Positions 25,691 through 36,697 of a DNA stretch of 64,000 nucleotides are shown piece after piece. The notes under the pieces were generated by a model, which was given only the letters and a program-made list of their open reading frames with translations, was not told the DNA's origin and did no database searches. Made by a program: the position numbers and the translations under genes. Positions within the stretch are counted from its first letter, which is position 1; every line of letters begins with the position of its first letter. The DNA comes from Parus major (Eukaryota > Chordata > Aves > Passeriformes > Paridae), in the NCBI RefSeq assembly GCF_001522545.3, contig NC_031781.1:7817487-7881486 (forward strand). The letters run 5' to 3'.

Positions 25691-26195
25691 CATTTAAAGG
25701 TCACTAATCCAACCCCTGCCATGGTCAGGGACACCTTCCACTCTCCCAGGTTGCTCCAAGCCCCATCTAACGTGGCTGGGAACACCCTCAGGGAAAGGAC
25801 ATCCACAGCCTCTCTGGGCAACCTGTGCCAGGGCCTCACCACACTCATAAAAAATTACTTTTCTTCGTATGTCCAATCTAAATTTGTCCTATTTCAGTTT
25901 AAAACTGTTGTTCTTTGTCGTGTCACAGCAGGCCCTACTGGAAGGTCTGTCCCCATCTTTCCTATCTGCCCCCTTTTCAGTACTGAGAGGCTCCCAGGCC
26001 ACTGAGGATCCTTCTCTTGTGTTCAGCCCCAGCGCTGCCAGCCTGGAGCTGCTCCAAGAGCCCTCTGATCTTTGCTGTGCCTCTCCTCTGCACCTGCTCC
26101 AGCTGGCCCATGGCTCCTCTGTCCCGTGGAGCCCAGAACAGAAGGCAGCACTCCAGCTGGGGCCTCATCAGAGAAGAGCAAGTTTTGACCCAATC
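25691..26195 (-). mobile_element. CR1 retrotransposon, 3' half-kilobase
   Basis: The plus strand reads as the complement of CR1. CCAACCCCTGCCATGGTCAG is followed by ACACCTTCCACTCTCCCAGG, TTGCTCCAAGCCCCATC, GGCAACCTGTGCCAGGGCCT, AGTACTGAGAGGCTCCCAGG and finally GGCAGCACTCCAGCTGGGGC. On the minus strand the last coding part is visible as an RPQLECCLLFWAPRDRG-like segment of the ORF2 C-terminus. The octamer tail is missing, and diverged positions indicate an old insertion. It accounts for the several overlapping open frames in this interval. Confidence 0.92.
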
Positions 26196-28898
26196 CACAT
26201 GCTCAGGAGTATTTATCATAAAATCAAGTGAAAATTGTGTTTCCTTTTAATCTTTTTTATTATACTAATAGGTGTTAATCAATATTGAATATCACTGATA
26301 TTCAGAATACACTCAAAGATATCAGTCATCTGGCATTTGCAAAATATGCAAGGAACCACGCAGAGGTGCAATTGCAATTGAAGGAAAGGATTTCTATGTA
26401 CCACTTTTATTTTACACTTAAATAGACTAAGATTTAGGTTTGAGAGGAAAAAATGCAGTTTAATCACATATATCCAAAGTCACAAAATCAACCACTGCAT
26501 CAAAACTAGACTAGTTTGATGGAATAATAGGATCACGTGGGAGAGGGAAGCATCCTGTCCTCCCTTAGTTTTGTGACTCCACTTTCCAAGAAAAATGGTT
26601 TCTGGAGAATAAGATCAATTTCAGAAAAGAGAATTAAGAGTGTAGTGAGAAAAAATGCAGCAAAAGACCTGGGACTTCTGGAAGCAAATGTGTCCATGAA
26701 GCAAAACCAGAAAGTTAGGAAAGAACAGCCTGTTCAATGCATCTGAAAAAACAATAGATATCTGGAAAGGAATAAATAAGGCAAGAAAAACAGGAGTCAA
26801 GACATAGGATGTGAATTTTCCATCTTTTTTTGTTTGCCCTTTTTTTATTTTGCATGAATATACAGGAGATAAACACTGGTCAATAAGACAGCAGTTATGC
26901 AGAAAATGCAATTGCTGTAAGAATAAGCAATTACTTGCAAAGCTTTAGAGAGAAATGAAGAAGATGGCAGGACACAGTACAGAAGATGTGTAGGACAAAT
27001 AAACCAAGGAGAGGATGGGTAAGAGAAATGGGAATATTTGATTGGATGAAAGGGAGTACAGGCTGGGAAAAGGGACAGAAAGAATTCAGCAGTGGCAAGG
27101 AGCAGAAGAAAAGCACAGAGAGAATAGAAGGATTTATGAAGGAGGGAAAGCTGCATCCTAGCAGAGCCTGGGGGAGCCATGGAAGGCACTCAGACAAAAG
27201 CTAAAGTGGTGAGGGGCTGGAAAGGGCTGGGTGTGGTGAAGAGAAATGCAAACTGCTTGGAGTCTCTGCATGGGGGAGTGGATGGCCTGAGTCTGCCATA
27301 TTACAGCTAATCCTCTCCCTCCTTCTACCCTCAACATTGTAGAGAAACAATTCCTTCAATGCTTGATCATTCAAAACAAATGTCTCACATTTTTTTTCAA
27401 AACAAATGCTGTCTGGATTAAGACAAATTTACTTGAAAACATTCCAAATCTGGAACTTGTAATGAAAATTGCTGTTTAATCATGTGGATTTCAACATCTT
27501 ACATTTGTCCCTTTTTCTTTTCAATATTAGGATTAATTTAGACAGCCCTAAAGGGGCGTGTGCTCATAGGGACAGAAAGAACTGGGTGCCTCAGAGGCAA
27601 AAAGCAGCTTTGGATCAGTACTCCAGCAACAGGACTGCAGCCTCACTCCCAACAAACAAAAGCCCTCACTATAAAGATCTGATTTTTAAAAGAGGAACAT
27701 TGTACCACACCCACCTCTCCTGGGAATAAAACAGAAAACACTTCAGTGTCCTCAGGGACAGACACTGTCAGGAGCAACTACAGACATCACGTCCTGTACC
27801 CCACATCCCTGTTCTTCTCAAATACTTTTGGTACAGGAACTGAAAATTAATTTCAACATGTCCTTTACATTGTTATAAAATGCACATAAAAAGTTATACA
27901 TTGTTCTAACACATTGCTTTTGTAACCCAAAACTTTTAAATTTATAATTCTGAATATTAGTAGAAAAACAAAGTTTCCCAGCCAGTATCTTACTTGCCCA
28001 TTTACTTAGGGTAATGAGTAACTGCAAAAACATAGATTTCATAAAAAAGACTTCTGAACTAATGTCCAAAGCAAATACACATCCAAAAATGGAGTTCTGT
28101 AATCAATGTACCCTCTTTGTTACTCATATAATCCAAACTAATTATTATCTATTAAAAGACAGATACTGTATTTATAAAGTCCTGCTGTTGTTTTAACTGT
28201 GTGTTTACCACAATGTTCAGACATGCTGAGCTCATTTTCTCACAACAGAAGTCACAGGCAAAATGAGGCCTTTAATTTGCACTTCCTTTTAAGACTGAAA
28301 TGAAAGACCATCATTAATGAATTTCAGGCAGCATTGCCAACTCACAAATTATCTCAAGTCTCATGGTATTTCTCTTAAAGATGAACATTCCGAACTCATA
28401 GAATTATGCAAAAATATCAGTTTTCACTTTTTAAATTACTATTTTTATTCTTTGTTATTGTGGAGGAAAAATCCACAACAATGTAGTAATATTATATATC
28501 AAAAAGAGTAAGCTAGAGTCAGGACTAAGAGACCAGTTTCATCACATTTTGTCATATCTGCTGATGAAACTAGTATTTTCTTTAGGTTGGCTGTAAAATT
28601 ATGGCCTAAAAACAACCAACATAAGAAATGGTTTTAAAGTTTGAGGAGGAAAACATTTTACATTAGGCAGTTTATTCCATGCACTTTGGATCTCCTAAAT
28701 CATGCACATACACACACCCCCCAGTCTTTTTAAAAAGTAATATTCTGTTCTCATTATTCAGCAATGCTACACTTTATTTTTTTTTTAATCGATTTTATTT
28801 AGAAAACAGACCAGGAGAAATAAATACTAATTATTACTAGCTACATAACAAAATTAAATGACATGGTAAAGGAAGCATTCGATAACTAAAGAGTAAAA

Positions 28899-29471
28899 GT
28901 CATAAATCAACACCCGGTAGGCAGCTGAGTGTCACAGCTGCTTCTTCACTCCTCCTCAGTGGGACGGGGGAGAGAACCAGAGGAGAAAAGTGGGAAAACC
29001 CATTGTTTGAGATAAAGCCAGTGTAATGTGTAAAGCAAAGCTGTGCATGCAAGCAAAGCAACATATGGAATTCATGCACTCCTTCCTTCCCATGGGCAGG
29101 TAGATGCCTGGCTGTTTTCAGGAGAGCAGGGCTTCATCAGGCACAAGAGTTATTTGGGAAGACAAATGCCGTGACTCTGAATGTCCTGCCTTCAGTGTGC
29201 AGAGGCTGAGCACGACATGACAGTATGGATTATCCCTCTGGTGAATTTGGGTCAGCTGTCCCTGCTGTGCTCCCTCCCAGCCCCTTGCCCACCCCCACCC
29301 CACTTGCAGGGCGAGAAACTGGGAAAGCTTCGACTCTTTGTAAGCCCTGTTGGACAACAGCTAAAACATCAGCGTGTTATCAACACTGTTTTCAGTCTGA
29401 CATTCAAAACACAGCACCACACAGGCTGCTACAGGGAAAATTAACTCCGTCCCAGCCATACCCAGTACACA
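28899..29471 (-). mobile_element. solo LTR of an avian endogenous retrovirus, nearly complete
   Basis: Read on the minus strand, it starts near TGTACTGGGTATGGCTGGGA and passes GAGTTAATTTTCCCTGTAGC, AACAGTGTTGATAACACGC and GGGACAGCTGACCC. It then reaches GTTCTCTCCCCCGTCCCACT, and ends near a block like ACCGGGTGTTGATTTATGAC. These blocks occur in this order in a widespread avian LTR that I recognise. In better-preserved copies a CAGTATAAAAACTGG TATA region lies in the middle; here that segment is different (GTGCTCAGCCTCTGCACAC), so promoter activity is doubtful. There is no viral gene beside it, hence a solo LTR. It has the same orientation as ERC2 and ends about 46 bp from the exon donor at 29517. 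Boundaries are good to about 10 bp, and no clear target-site duplication was seen. Confidence 0.85.
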
Positions 29472-29517
29472 ACTTCAAGCTGTAAAAACAACACAGGGAA
29501 ACATGCAAAGACCATAC

Positions 29518-29592
29518 CTTCATTTCAATGACTGTTTGCAGAGCCTTCGTCTTTGCTGGCTCAGGCTGAAGTTGGGTTCTTCTATGCAATTC
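29518..29592 (-). CDS. ERC2: ERC2 coding exon, 25 codons
   Basis: This 75-nt exon encodes ELHRRTQLQPEPAKTKALQT followed by VIEMK. It joins in frame after the HLRE end of the upstream exon (giving HLREELHRR) and before DTKIAS of the next. The acceptor is CCTCCACAG and the donor is AAG|GTATGG, both phase 0. The family sequence QPEPAKTKALQTVIEMK is the ERC2 form; ERC1 has a different residue run before AKTKALQTVIEMK. The upstream intron is about 29 kb. On its downstream side an avian retroviral LTR begins only about 46 bp beyond the donor. A seven-unit GCT repeat lies about 280 bp on the acceptor side. The short exon is part of the continuous coiled-coil rod and contains no separate domain. Confidence 0.96.
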
Positions 29593-29874
29593 CTGTGGAG
29601 GGACACGATAGAAATAAGCTTGACGACTCATCTTCCCATTATTTTAACTGCTCACATGAACTAATTGCAACAAAATAAAAGTCTGATGACAAAAAAGCAG
29701 GTAATGCCAAGTGCTACAGGTGCTCCCCTGGCTGTAACCCCTCTGCCATCACTGCACTCCCTATCTTATGTTACAGTCAACTCTGACAGCACATGCGCTA
29801 TTTCTGAAACCCCTTATCAATAATTAACGTCAAGTGTGACAACACAGCCAGGAATTTCTTAGTCCAGATACAAT

Positions 29875-29895
29875 GCTGCTGCTGCTGCTGCTGCT
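29875..29895. repeat. GCT trinucleotide repeat, seven perfect units
   Basis: GCT repeated seven times on the plus strand, which is AGC/CAG-type on the ERC2 transcript strand. It sits about 280 bp upstream of the acceptor of the 75-nt exon, within the 29-kb intron. Confidence 0.95.
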
Positions 29896-32800
29896 TAAAC
29901 ACCCAAACTTTATTCAATTGTGCTACTAATTTAAAGACTGGCAAGTGTTAAATCCTTTTCTGCAGTTTCTCTCTAATTTTTCCTCTAATGTCTTAAATAA
30001 GAAATTTAAACACATTATATTCAAATTTGACATTTTAAGGATAATAATTATGTAGTGGGCTGGTGCAGCACACGCTACAGTAGCATTTCCATTTCAGTTT
30101 TCACATTTTCATACTGTTTTTTATGCATCTTAATAGACAGGCAAAAGAAAAATTGATTGTGTTATTTAAGACAAAGTTAACAGTACCAATACATACTGGT
30201 CTTTATAAAAACAACATTTAAAAAAAACCCCAAGAGTAGGAAGACAGCAGCACTCAGTCTCATGAAACCAGAGTTGTATCTTTCTACGATAAATCCCAAC
30301 AAAAAACTCACATAATTACTTGGAAAAAATGTAATGAAGGTGTGACAAAACACTTAAATTTGAGTATTTGGTGATGATACTTATTCCCTTCCCATAAACC
30401 ATCTGAGAATTTTATTAATAAAAAAACCTAAAACAGGACAGATAAAGTCCCATTTCCACTCCTTTGGAGTCCTTCTGCCCTAAAGGACAGGAGTGCCATC
30501 CTTGATGTCTTTATGTCCCGGTTCTCTCTACTGCAGTCCTCCACTTATACTCCTGAAATAACCTTCTAGCCATGAAAAAGACATTTATGCTTGAGGCCAA
30601 GGAGCCAAAGTCATTCACCTAGGTCTTGCCTACCTTACAATCCACAAGTTTAAAAGTCATAATTTTTTGTGCCACAAACTATCAATTAGTTTCTTCTTCT
30701 GTGTAGCAACAAACTGCTTATCCATGACTATGAGAAACAACTGTTTTCAAAGACTAAATAGTAGGAGTGATTTACTCTGTGTTATAAAACTGAAGTCTAC
30801 TGATAATAAACATATTTATAAAATAGATTACAAAAATGTGACCTAATGTATTAAAATAACTGAGACATATTAGTACACCTAACACTAAGTGTGAATATTT
30901 TCTTATCAGATTAAATACATTGCAGGTACATGTACATATATTTAAACTACCATTAACAGATAACAGTGAATTATAATTTTGCTTTCATGCATTTTTCAGA
31001 TGCTTAGGCATTTATGATTTTTTCTGTGTTTATTAAATAGTAGCTTTGATTAGACCTTTCTCCTCGGTTATTTTGTTTTTTAATTTAAATGCAACTCTCC
31101 ACATAATAAAAAGAAAGAAATCTTTGCAATTCACCTATGCAAGGAATCTTTCAATCAACACCACCCATTTGTCTTAGATGAAATAAGTACTTTCACTGCA
31201 CAAATGTTTTAAAAAATAAGACTATGTAATGAATTTGTCATACAGTTACACAAAAGAATAGTTGGCCGGTCATACCACTATCAGATCAGCAAAAATTACA
31301 GCTAATTCTAAGACCAGACTTTGCTCCCCAGGGCCATATAAACTGAGCTGGAATATAAACAGGATTCCACACATTGCCCAGGGAGACAAACCAGAGTTTC
31401 CACCCCCTTAGCCAAAGATGCATAGACTGCCAAAGATGCGTATTCCGAGATGTCTATCATAGCATGAAGCCTTGCCTCATAATGCTTTTCCTGTTTGCTT
31501 TATGAATCAATCTGATGCTGGCTGACTTAAAAGCTTTTCTTCTCTATTCCTGATGGTAAAATGAAGCAGACTTTAGGATTCTGGAGAAGATCAGAAAATG
31601 ACTCCCACTTTATTATTTTCTGTGGGTTTTCTTCCAATCAGATTCAAATGTTCAGAGACTCCCACAAGGCTCAGTTCTTGAATTTATGTTGTTCTATGTA
31701 TGAGCTTTTTCATGTAGGGTACCTTATTCAGGGGGATACTTTTGGGGTACTAATTTAAGGATATACTTTATGTGCATGATACCTTACACCCTGATTGTTT
31801 TACTGTCTGAGGTCATCTGAAGGCTTTCAAATTTGCCTGAACAGCTAAGCAAGAAATATTCTAGAGATTTCAGAAAGTTCTCATAGCCTAAGGAAACCAG
31901 ATTTTTATCCATTACATCATTTCTGGAATGATGTGTATTTTTTGTTTTCAAATTCTTTTGATAAATAGTCCCAGGAAGACAAATAAGAAAATGAGGGGGA
32001 AAATCAAAAACTTACCAGGGATAGTTTATTTTAACCTAAACTGTACTGAAGGGAACTCTTGATTCTTATATTCATAAAAAAATCCTTGTGTCATCATCTC
32101 TGCAACAACCAAGGACTATGCTAAAAATCTCTCAGAGATGCAATCATTTATAAAATTAGGTTTTCTTTATATCCCTCTATATGATGCCTGCAAATAGTAG
32201 TAATTCCGAGTAACCACTTTGCACATGCAAATTAATTATATTGCTGTGTAGCCAAATGCCCACACCTCATATTTCCTGATGATGCTTTGTTGTCAAGGTG
32301 AGTAACGTACCCACACAAAACTGGCAGGTATTCAGATCTTCTTCACATTAAATTTACTTTAATAGTCTTTGCTTTTAGGCTAAGATGAACCTCAATCCAA
32401 ACTTGGCCATTGCTTTCTCCTTCCACAATATTAGTTTAGTATCTTGCATTGGCCTCAGAAGTAACTGTAGCACACAGTCTTACCATTAACTTAAACCATC
32501 ATAGGTATTTGAACTCTGGGAAAGCCTATTGAAGAAACTTTGTCAAATTCCAACAAATTTTATAGCTTGAAGAAATTAAAATGTCCATATAAGAACGTGA
32601 AATGAAAAATTAGAGGAAATATGAAGGGCTGATAAATACAAAAGTTTTGCAGAGATTTTCTTTGTAAAATAGGTGTATTTAAATTTGTTAAGTTCTCAGA
32701 GTTAAGCAAATACTCAGATGCAAGACTAATTCTCTCGTCATGTGTCATTTCAAATAAACAGATATGAATTTTGATGAATATAAAAGAAATTGCATTAATC

Positions 32801-35363
32801 AGGGACCACCACCACACTATAAAACAAAGGTCAGTAGTCTATCATGAAAGAAAAATCCAGCAATAATCTCAATGGCCTCAGTACTACTCTTGAACAATGA
32901 GTCCAAGACCATCCCTGGCCCACATTAGAACACTTGGAGATGTAAAGAAGAGTCTGAGGGAGAAAGGAGGAGTTTTTACACCACTTGAAAACCACCATAT
33001 TGAATCACAATCCAATGCACTTCTTTGCAATGATCAAACTTCCATTCAGGAATAATGCATATAAGAGAGGCTTATGAAGTCTTACTAGTATACCTAAAAA
33101 CAGACTATGAGGAAAAATTATCTGAGCATTGAGAAACTCAGCTTTTATTTCACCTGTATGTCACAAATACCTTAAGCAACCACGTGTATTGTCATACTGG
33201 AAGTTTGTCCTCTGGAAAGAGACCACATACAAAAAGTTTCAAGTGAAAACAATTTGTATATGGAGCTTGAAATGCATGTGAGACAATTGTAATTGAAAGC
33301 ACACAGAGTGTTTCCTGAAAGGAGCTACTAAAACTCCACTTTTACCAGAATTCTTGAAAATTTATTTCTTTTCTTTGTAGAAGGAATAAAACATCTAGGG
33401 CGTCATTTCTGTTTTGCACAGTATCATTAATCTCTTTTACTCTTACCAAATTTACTTCCCCCAAATTTAGGAAAAAGGAAGAGTTATTGCTTCACACATG
33501 TTTTCAGAAAAAGAAACTTTGATAATAAACAGTTTTTTCCCTTTTCACCATTTTCTTTAAGAATGCATACCAAAACGCTTGATGCAGTAAAGGAAGGCCA
33601 TATATTTGTTTTCAGGGGTAGTCAATTAGAATCAGAAAACAGACATTCCAACTGCTGCTTACACTTCTGCAAAGCAAATATACTCCAGAAACATCTTGGC
33701 TAAAAAACTTTCTCTTTTTCGTGCATATAAAGCTTCAAAACTGCATGGAAAAATATGCCTTTTTTTAAAAAACTAAATGTTTAAATAGTCATTTATTAGT
33801 AACTCAGGCACACTAAAAAGAATCACTTAACTTGCAGCAGGACACAGTAATGAAGCATTGTTGGGAGTTACAAACCAGGATTTTTAGCTATTTGGTTTTG
33901 GGTGTGGTGATCTTTTTCCAGATTATGATCTTTTATTAAAATCACATCTTCAAATTCTTAAAATGCAAAATCCTTATTGTAATAAATCCTTTGTGTAATC
34001 CATAGCGTTTAAAAAATCCTTATCCAACAAATCCATTAAAGACTTATTTCCACTACTTCCCTCCCATTTAGAAGCCTAAGCACACAAAGAACTTTTTAAT
34101 AAGGCTGAAAAAGAAAGCAATATCCCATCAGTTTTAGAATAAGTGTAACACTAACTGTGAAGTAATAATGGAATTCCACCTTAGGGTGTAACTAAGAATA
34201 GACTTCCCTCGCTCCTGCCATCAAAAGCATACACGCAATGCTTAAAAGGGTAAAGGCACAGCAAAGATGACCAAATACAATCCCAAGCTCCAGAACACAC
34301 AGTAGAGATGCTGCTGTGTGCCAGCTCCATTCTTCATAAATAATAAAATACCAAAACCACATAAACGTGGATGCTGCTGTGAGATAGGGTGCTCAGCAGT
34401 GCCAACACACAGTGCTTGTGGCATTTCTGTAGGCCAGTTCATCTCAATAGAGGAAAGCAGTTTTCCAATAGTTCCTCCCATCCTCATACAACTAACCTCC
34501 TGATAGTTTCCTTTAACAAGCCAAAACCTAAGAATTCTGTCCCAGGAAAACAAAAAAGCCAAAGGGTGATATCCTGTTTAGTGCTTTCCCCACCTTCCAA
34601 CCTATGCACACACCCAGCAATTCTTGTTTAATTTCTGCTCTGCACCAGTGCTCCTCTTCAGCCTCCTAAGAGGCAAAAACAATTTAAATTTTTTAATTAA
34701 GAGCTTAGTTCTCAAATGGCAGCAAAATAGCCCAGCCAGAACCAGAGTCACACTCGACAGCGCGAAGCCAGAAACACTACATATTTCACACGCTTGCTGC
34801 ACAGAGCTCTTAAGGTTACTGAAAAATGTGTTAGCTGGTGTTAACATGCACAGAACTTCAAACATGCTGTTCACTTTTCTGCTAGAAATCCTTTTATAAA
34901 CTTTACATTGATAAAACATCAATCACTATAAACAGCTTGAGCCATGCCAGAGGAGTGCTGGCCCACCCCCATGTTGCAGTAATACTTCAGATTGCTTAGC
35001 ATGGGACTTCTTCATTTTGAAAAGCATAGTTGTATCTACTAATGTCCACACTTATTAATATACTGTCATTACCTTTCCATGTCTCCTTTCCCTTCATGTG
35101 GACCTGGTGAAATCACTAGCTAAAATAACTTATGGGTTTGATTTTCAGTTCCCTCATTCTCCAGGAAGTGCTTTTCTAAATATCGGTGGGTTTTACTTAC
35201 GTGCATTTAAAATTACTGCTGGCTTAGGCTATTTAGCATTTAGACTTAATCAGCAAAGCCAGCAAACTTCAGAGTTAATAAGACTTCAAATGTGCAAGTT
35301 CACTGGCTCTGTGCTATAGCAAGCTTTCTAAAAATGCAAATAAAGCTTTGTGACAATTTTTGT

Positions 35364-35646
35364 GGCATCCCAGGGACCCATATTCAGACCAACACTATCC
35401 AGTGCCTCAATCAGTGGGATTGAGCATTGAGCACAGCCTCAGCAATCTCACAGATGACAGCAGGCTGAGCAGTGCTGTTGGTATTGCTGAAGGAAGGGAT
35501 GGGTGAGAGGGACACTGACAGGATGCAGGAATGTGCTCCTGGGAAGCTGCACCTGGGGGGGGGCAAGGTGCAGTGTCAGAACAGGCTGGGTGATGAACAT
35601 GTGCACTGAGAGCAGCCCTGCAGAAAAGGAGATACTGGTAGATGAA
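35364..35646 (+). mobile_element. CR1 retrotransposon, internal fragment of the ORF2 3' region
   Basis: Plus-strand blocks GGCATCCCAGGGACCCATAT, GATTGAGCATTGAGCACAGC, CTCACAGATGACAGCAGGCT and CCTGCAGAAAAGGAGATACTGG follow the order of CR1 ORF2 from just before the catalytic aspartates to the downstream AEKD-like motif. Both the 5' part and the 3' UTR are absent. It contains a run of nine G at 35555-35563. Confidence 0.8.
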
Positions 35647-36630
35647 AAATTCTATATTCTTTTTTAACAAAGATTACAGTTATCATATTGTCATGCAACA
35701 GAATGTCAAAGCTCTCAGTTAACAAAATTATCTCCCCTAGATATTCAAGGAAATGTCATCCCTGCATTCCCAAGTGTTCTACAGAGCTGTTAGGTTATGC
35801 AAATGTATGGCAGAGAGGGACACAAGAGCAGTACCCTAAAGAGATAAGACAATTTTTCACACAATTTGAGTGATGGGCATGCTTTGGCAGGTGGCATTTT
35901 GGTTTGTTTTTTTTAAAAAAAAACAAACTTGTAAATAGCATGCTTTTTAACCTAAAGCTAAAATTTTATGCTTGTCAAAAGAACTCACCACACCACAGTC
36001 CCACCAAAAAAAGAAAGCAAGAAATTAGTTTGCATTGACTTTTTTTAAAAAAAAAACTATTTTTGGATCTACCAGAAACTGAATTTAAGGCACCCACAAA
36101 TTCAATGCAGCTCTGCCTATCAAGTTGAGATTTGCTAACCAAGTCAGTCTTTCTCAAGAAGGAAGAGGTAGGAGGTAATGTCTAAACATTTCAGAATGCT
36201 GAACACTGACTTCACTCTGAAATAACAGGAACATATTAAAATCAGAAAAATAGATTATTGTACATGAGAATATTGGAGTGAAGAAACAACAGCAATGTCC
36301 TCTACAATAGCCTTGCTGCACTGACAGTGTTCTAGCACTACTACAGAAAGGAACTGTTCAGGTCACATAAGAAACAACCTGCACAGGTTAATTGATTATC
36401 ATTCTGTGAGGTTTGCCAAGAATCTGTTAAAGTGAAGCTCATACATCAGCTCACAATAATTAAAAAAAAAAAAGGAATAAAATCCACTTAGCACCTGCTC
36501 CAATTCTTTTTCTATTGCCTGGGAAACTAAGTGTTGCTTGGTAACTCAAATCCATCTGTTCAAATTTCCTCTTCCAGTATTCCATTTTTATCAGAACAGA
36601 AAAACCTACCCCTGAACTGAAAATATGATT

Positions 36631-36697
36631 GGGGGGGGGGAACCACGGCCAAAAAACCAAAAAAAAAAACCTCACAAAAAAAAACACAAAAAACCCC
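36631..36697. repeat. G10 run followed by A-rich low-complexity sequence
   Basis: Ten consecutive G are followed within 10 bp by several runs of 6 to 10 A separated by C. On the ERC2 strand this is a long T-rich tract ending in C10. It explains the phenylalanine-rich open frames on the minus strand here. Confidence 0.9.

Larger units (their letters stand above)
21961..29517 (-). other. ERC2 intron, about 7.6 kb
   Basis: A complete intron between VIEMK and DTKIAS. It contains a solo LTR at its 5' end (28899-29471) and CR1 fragments at 24992-25060 and 25691-26195, all on the gene strand. The rest is AT-rich sequence without recognised features. Overlapping frames at 26.6-27.2 kb are low-complexity or chance. 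Confidence 0.92.

Noticed and set aside
25561..26250. Cluster of open frames on both strands (60-120 codons)
   Set aside because: All fall in or beside the minus-strand CR1 copy; one frame is the decayed ORF2 C-terminus.
26845..27197. Two overlapping hydrophobic, Leu/Ser/Phe-rich minus-strand frames
   Set aside because: They are the antisense of a purine-rich plus-strand stretch (GGA/GAAGG-rich), so the hydrophobicity reflects base composition rather than coding.
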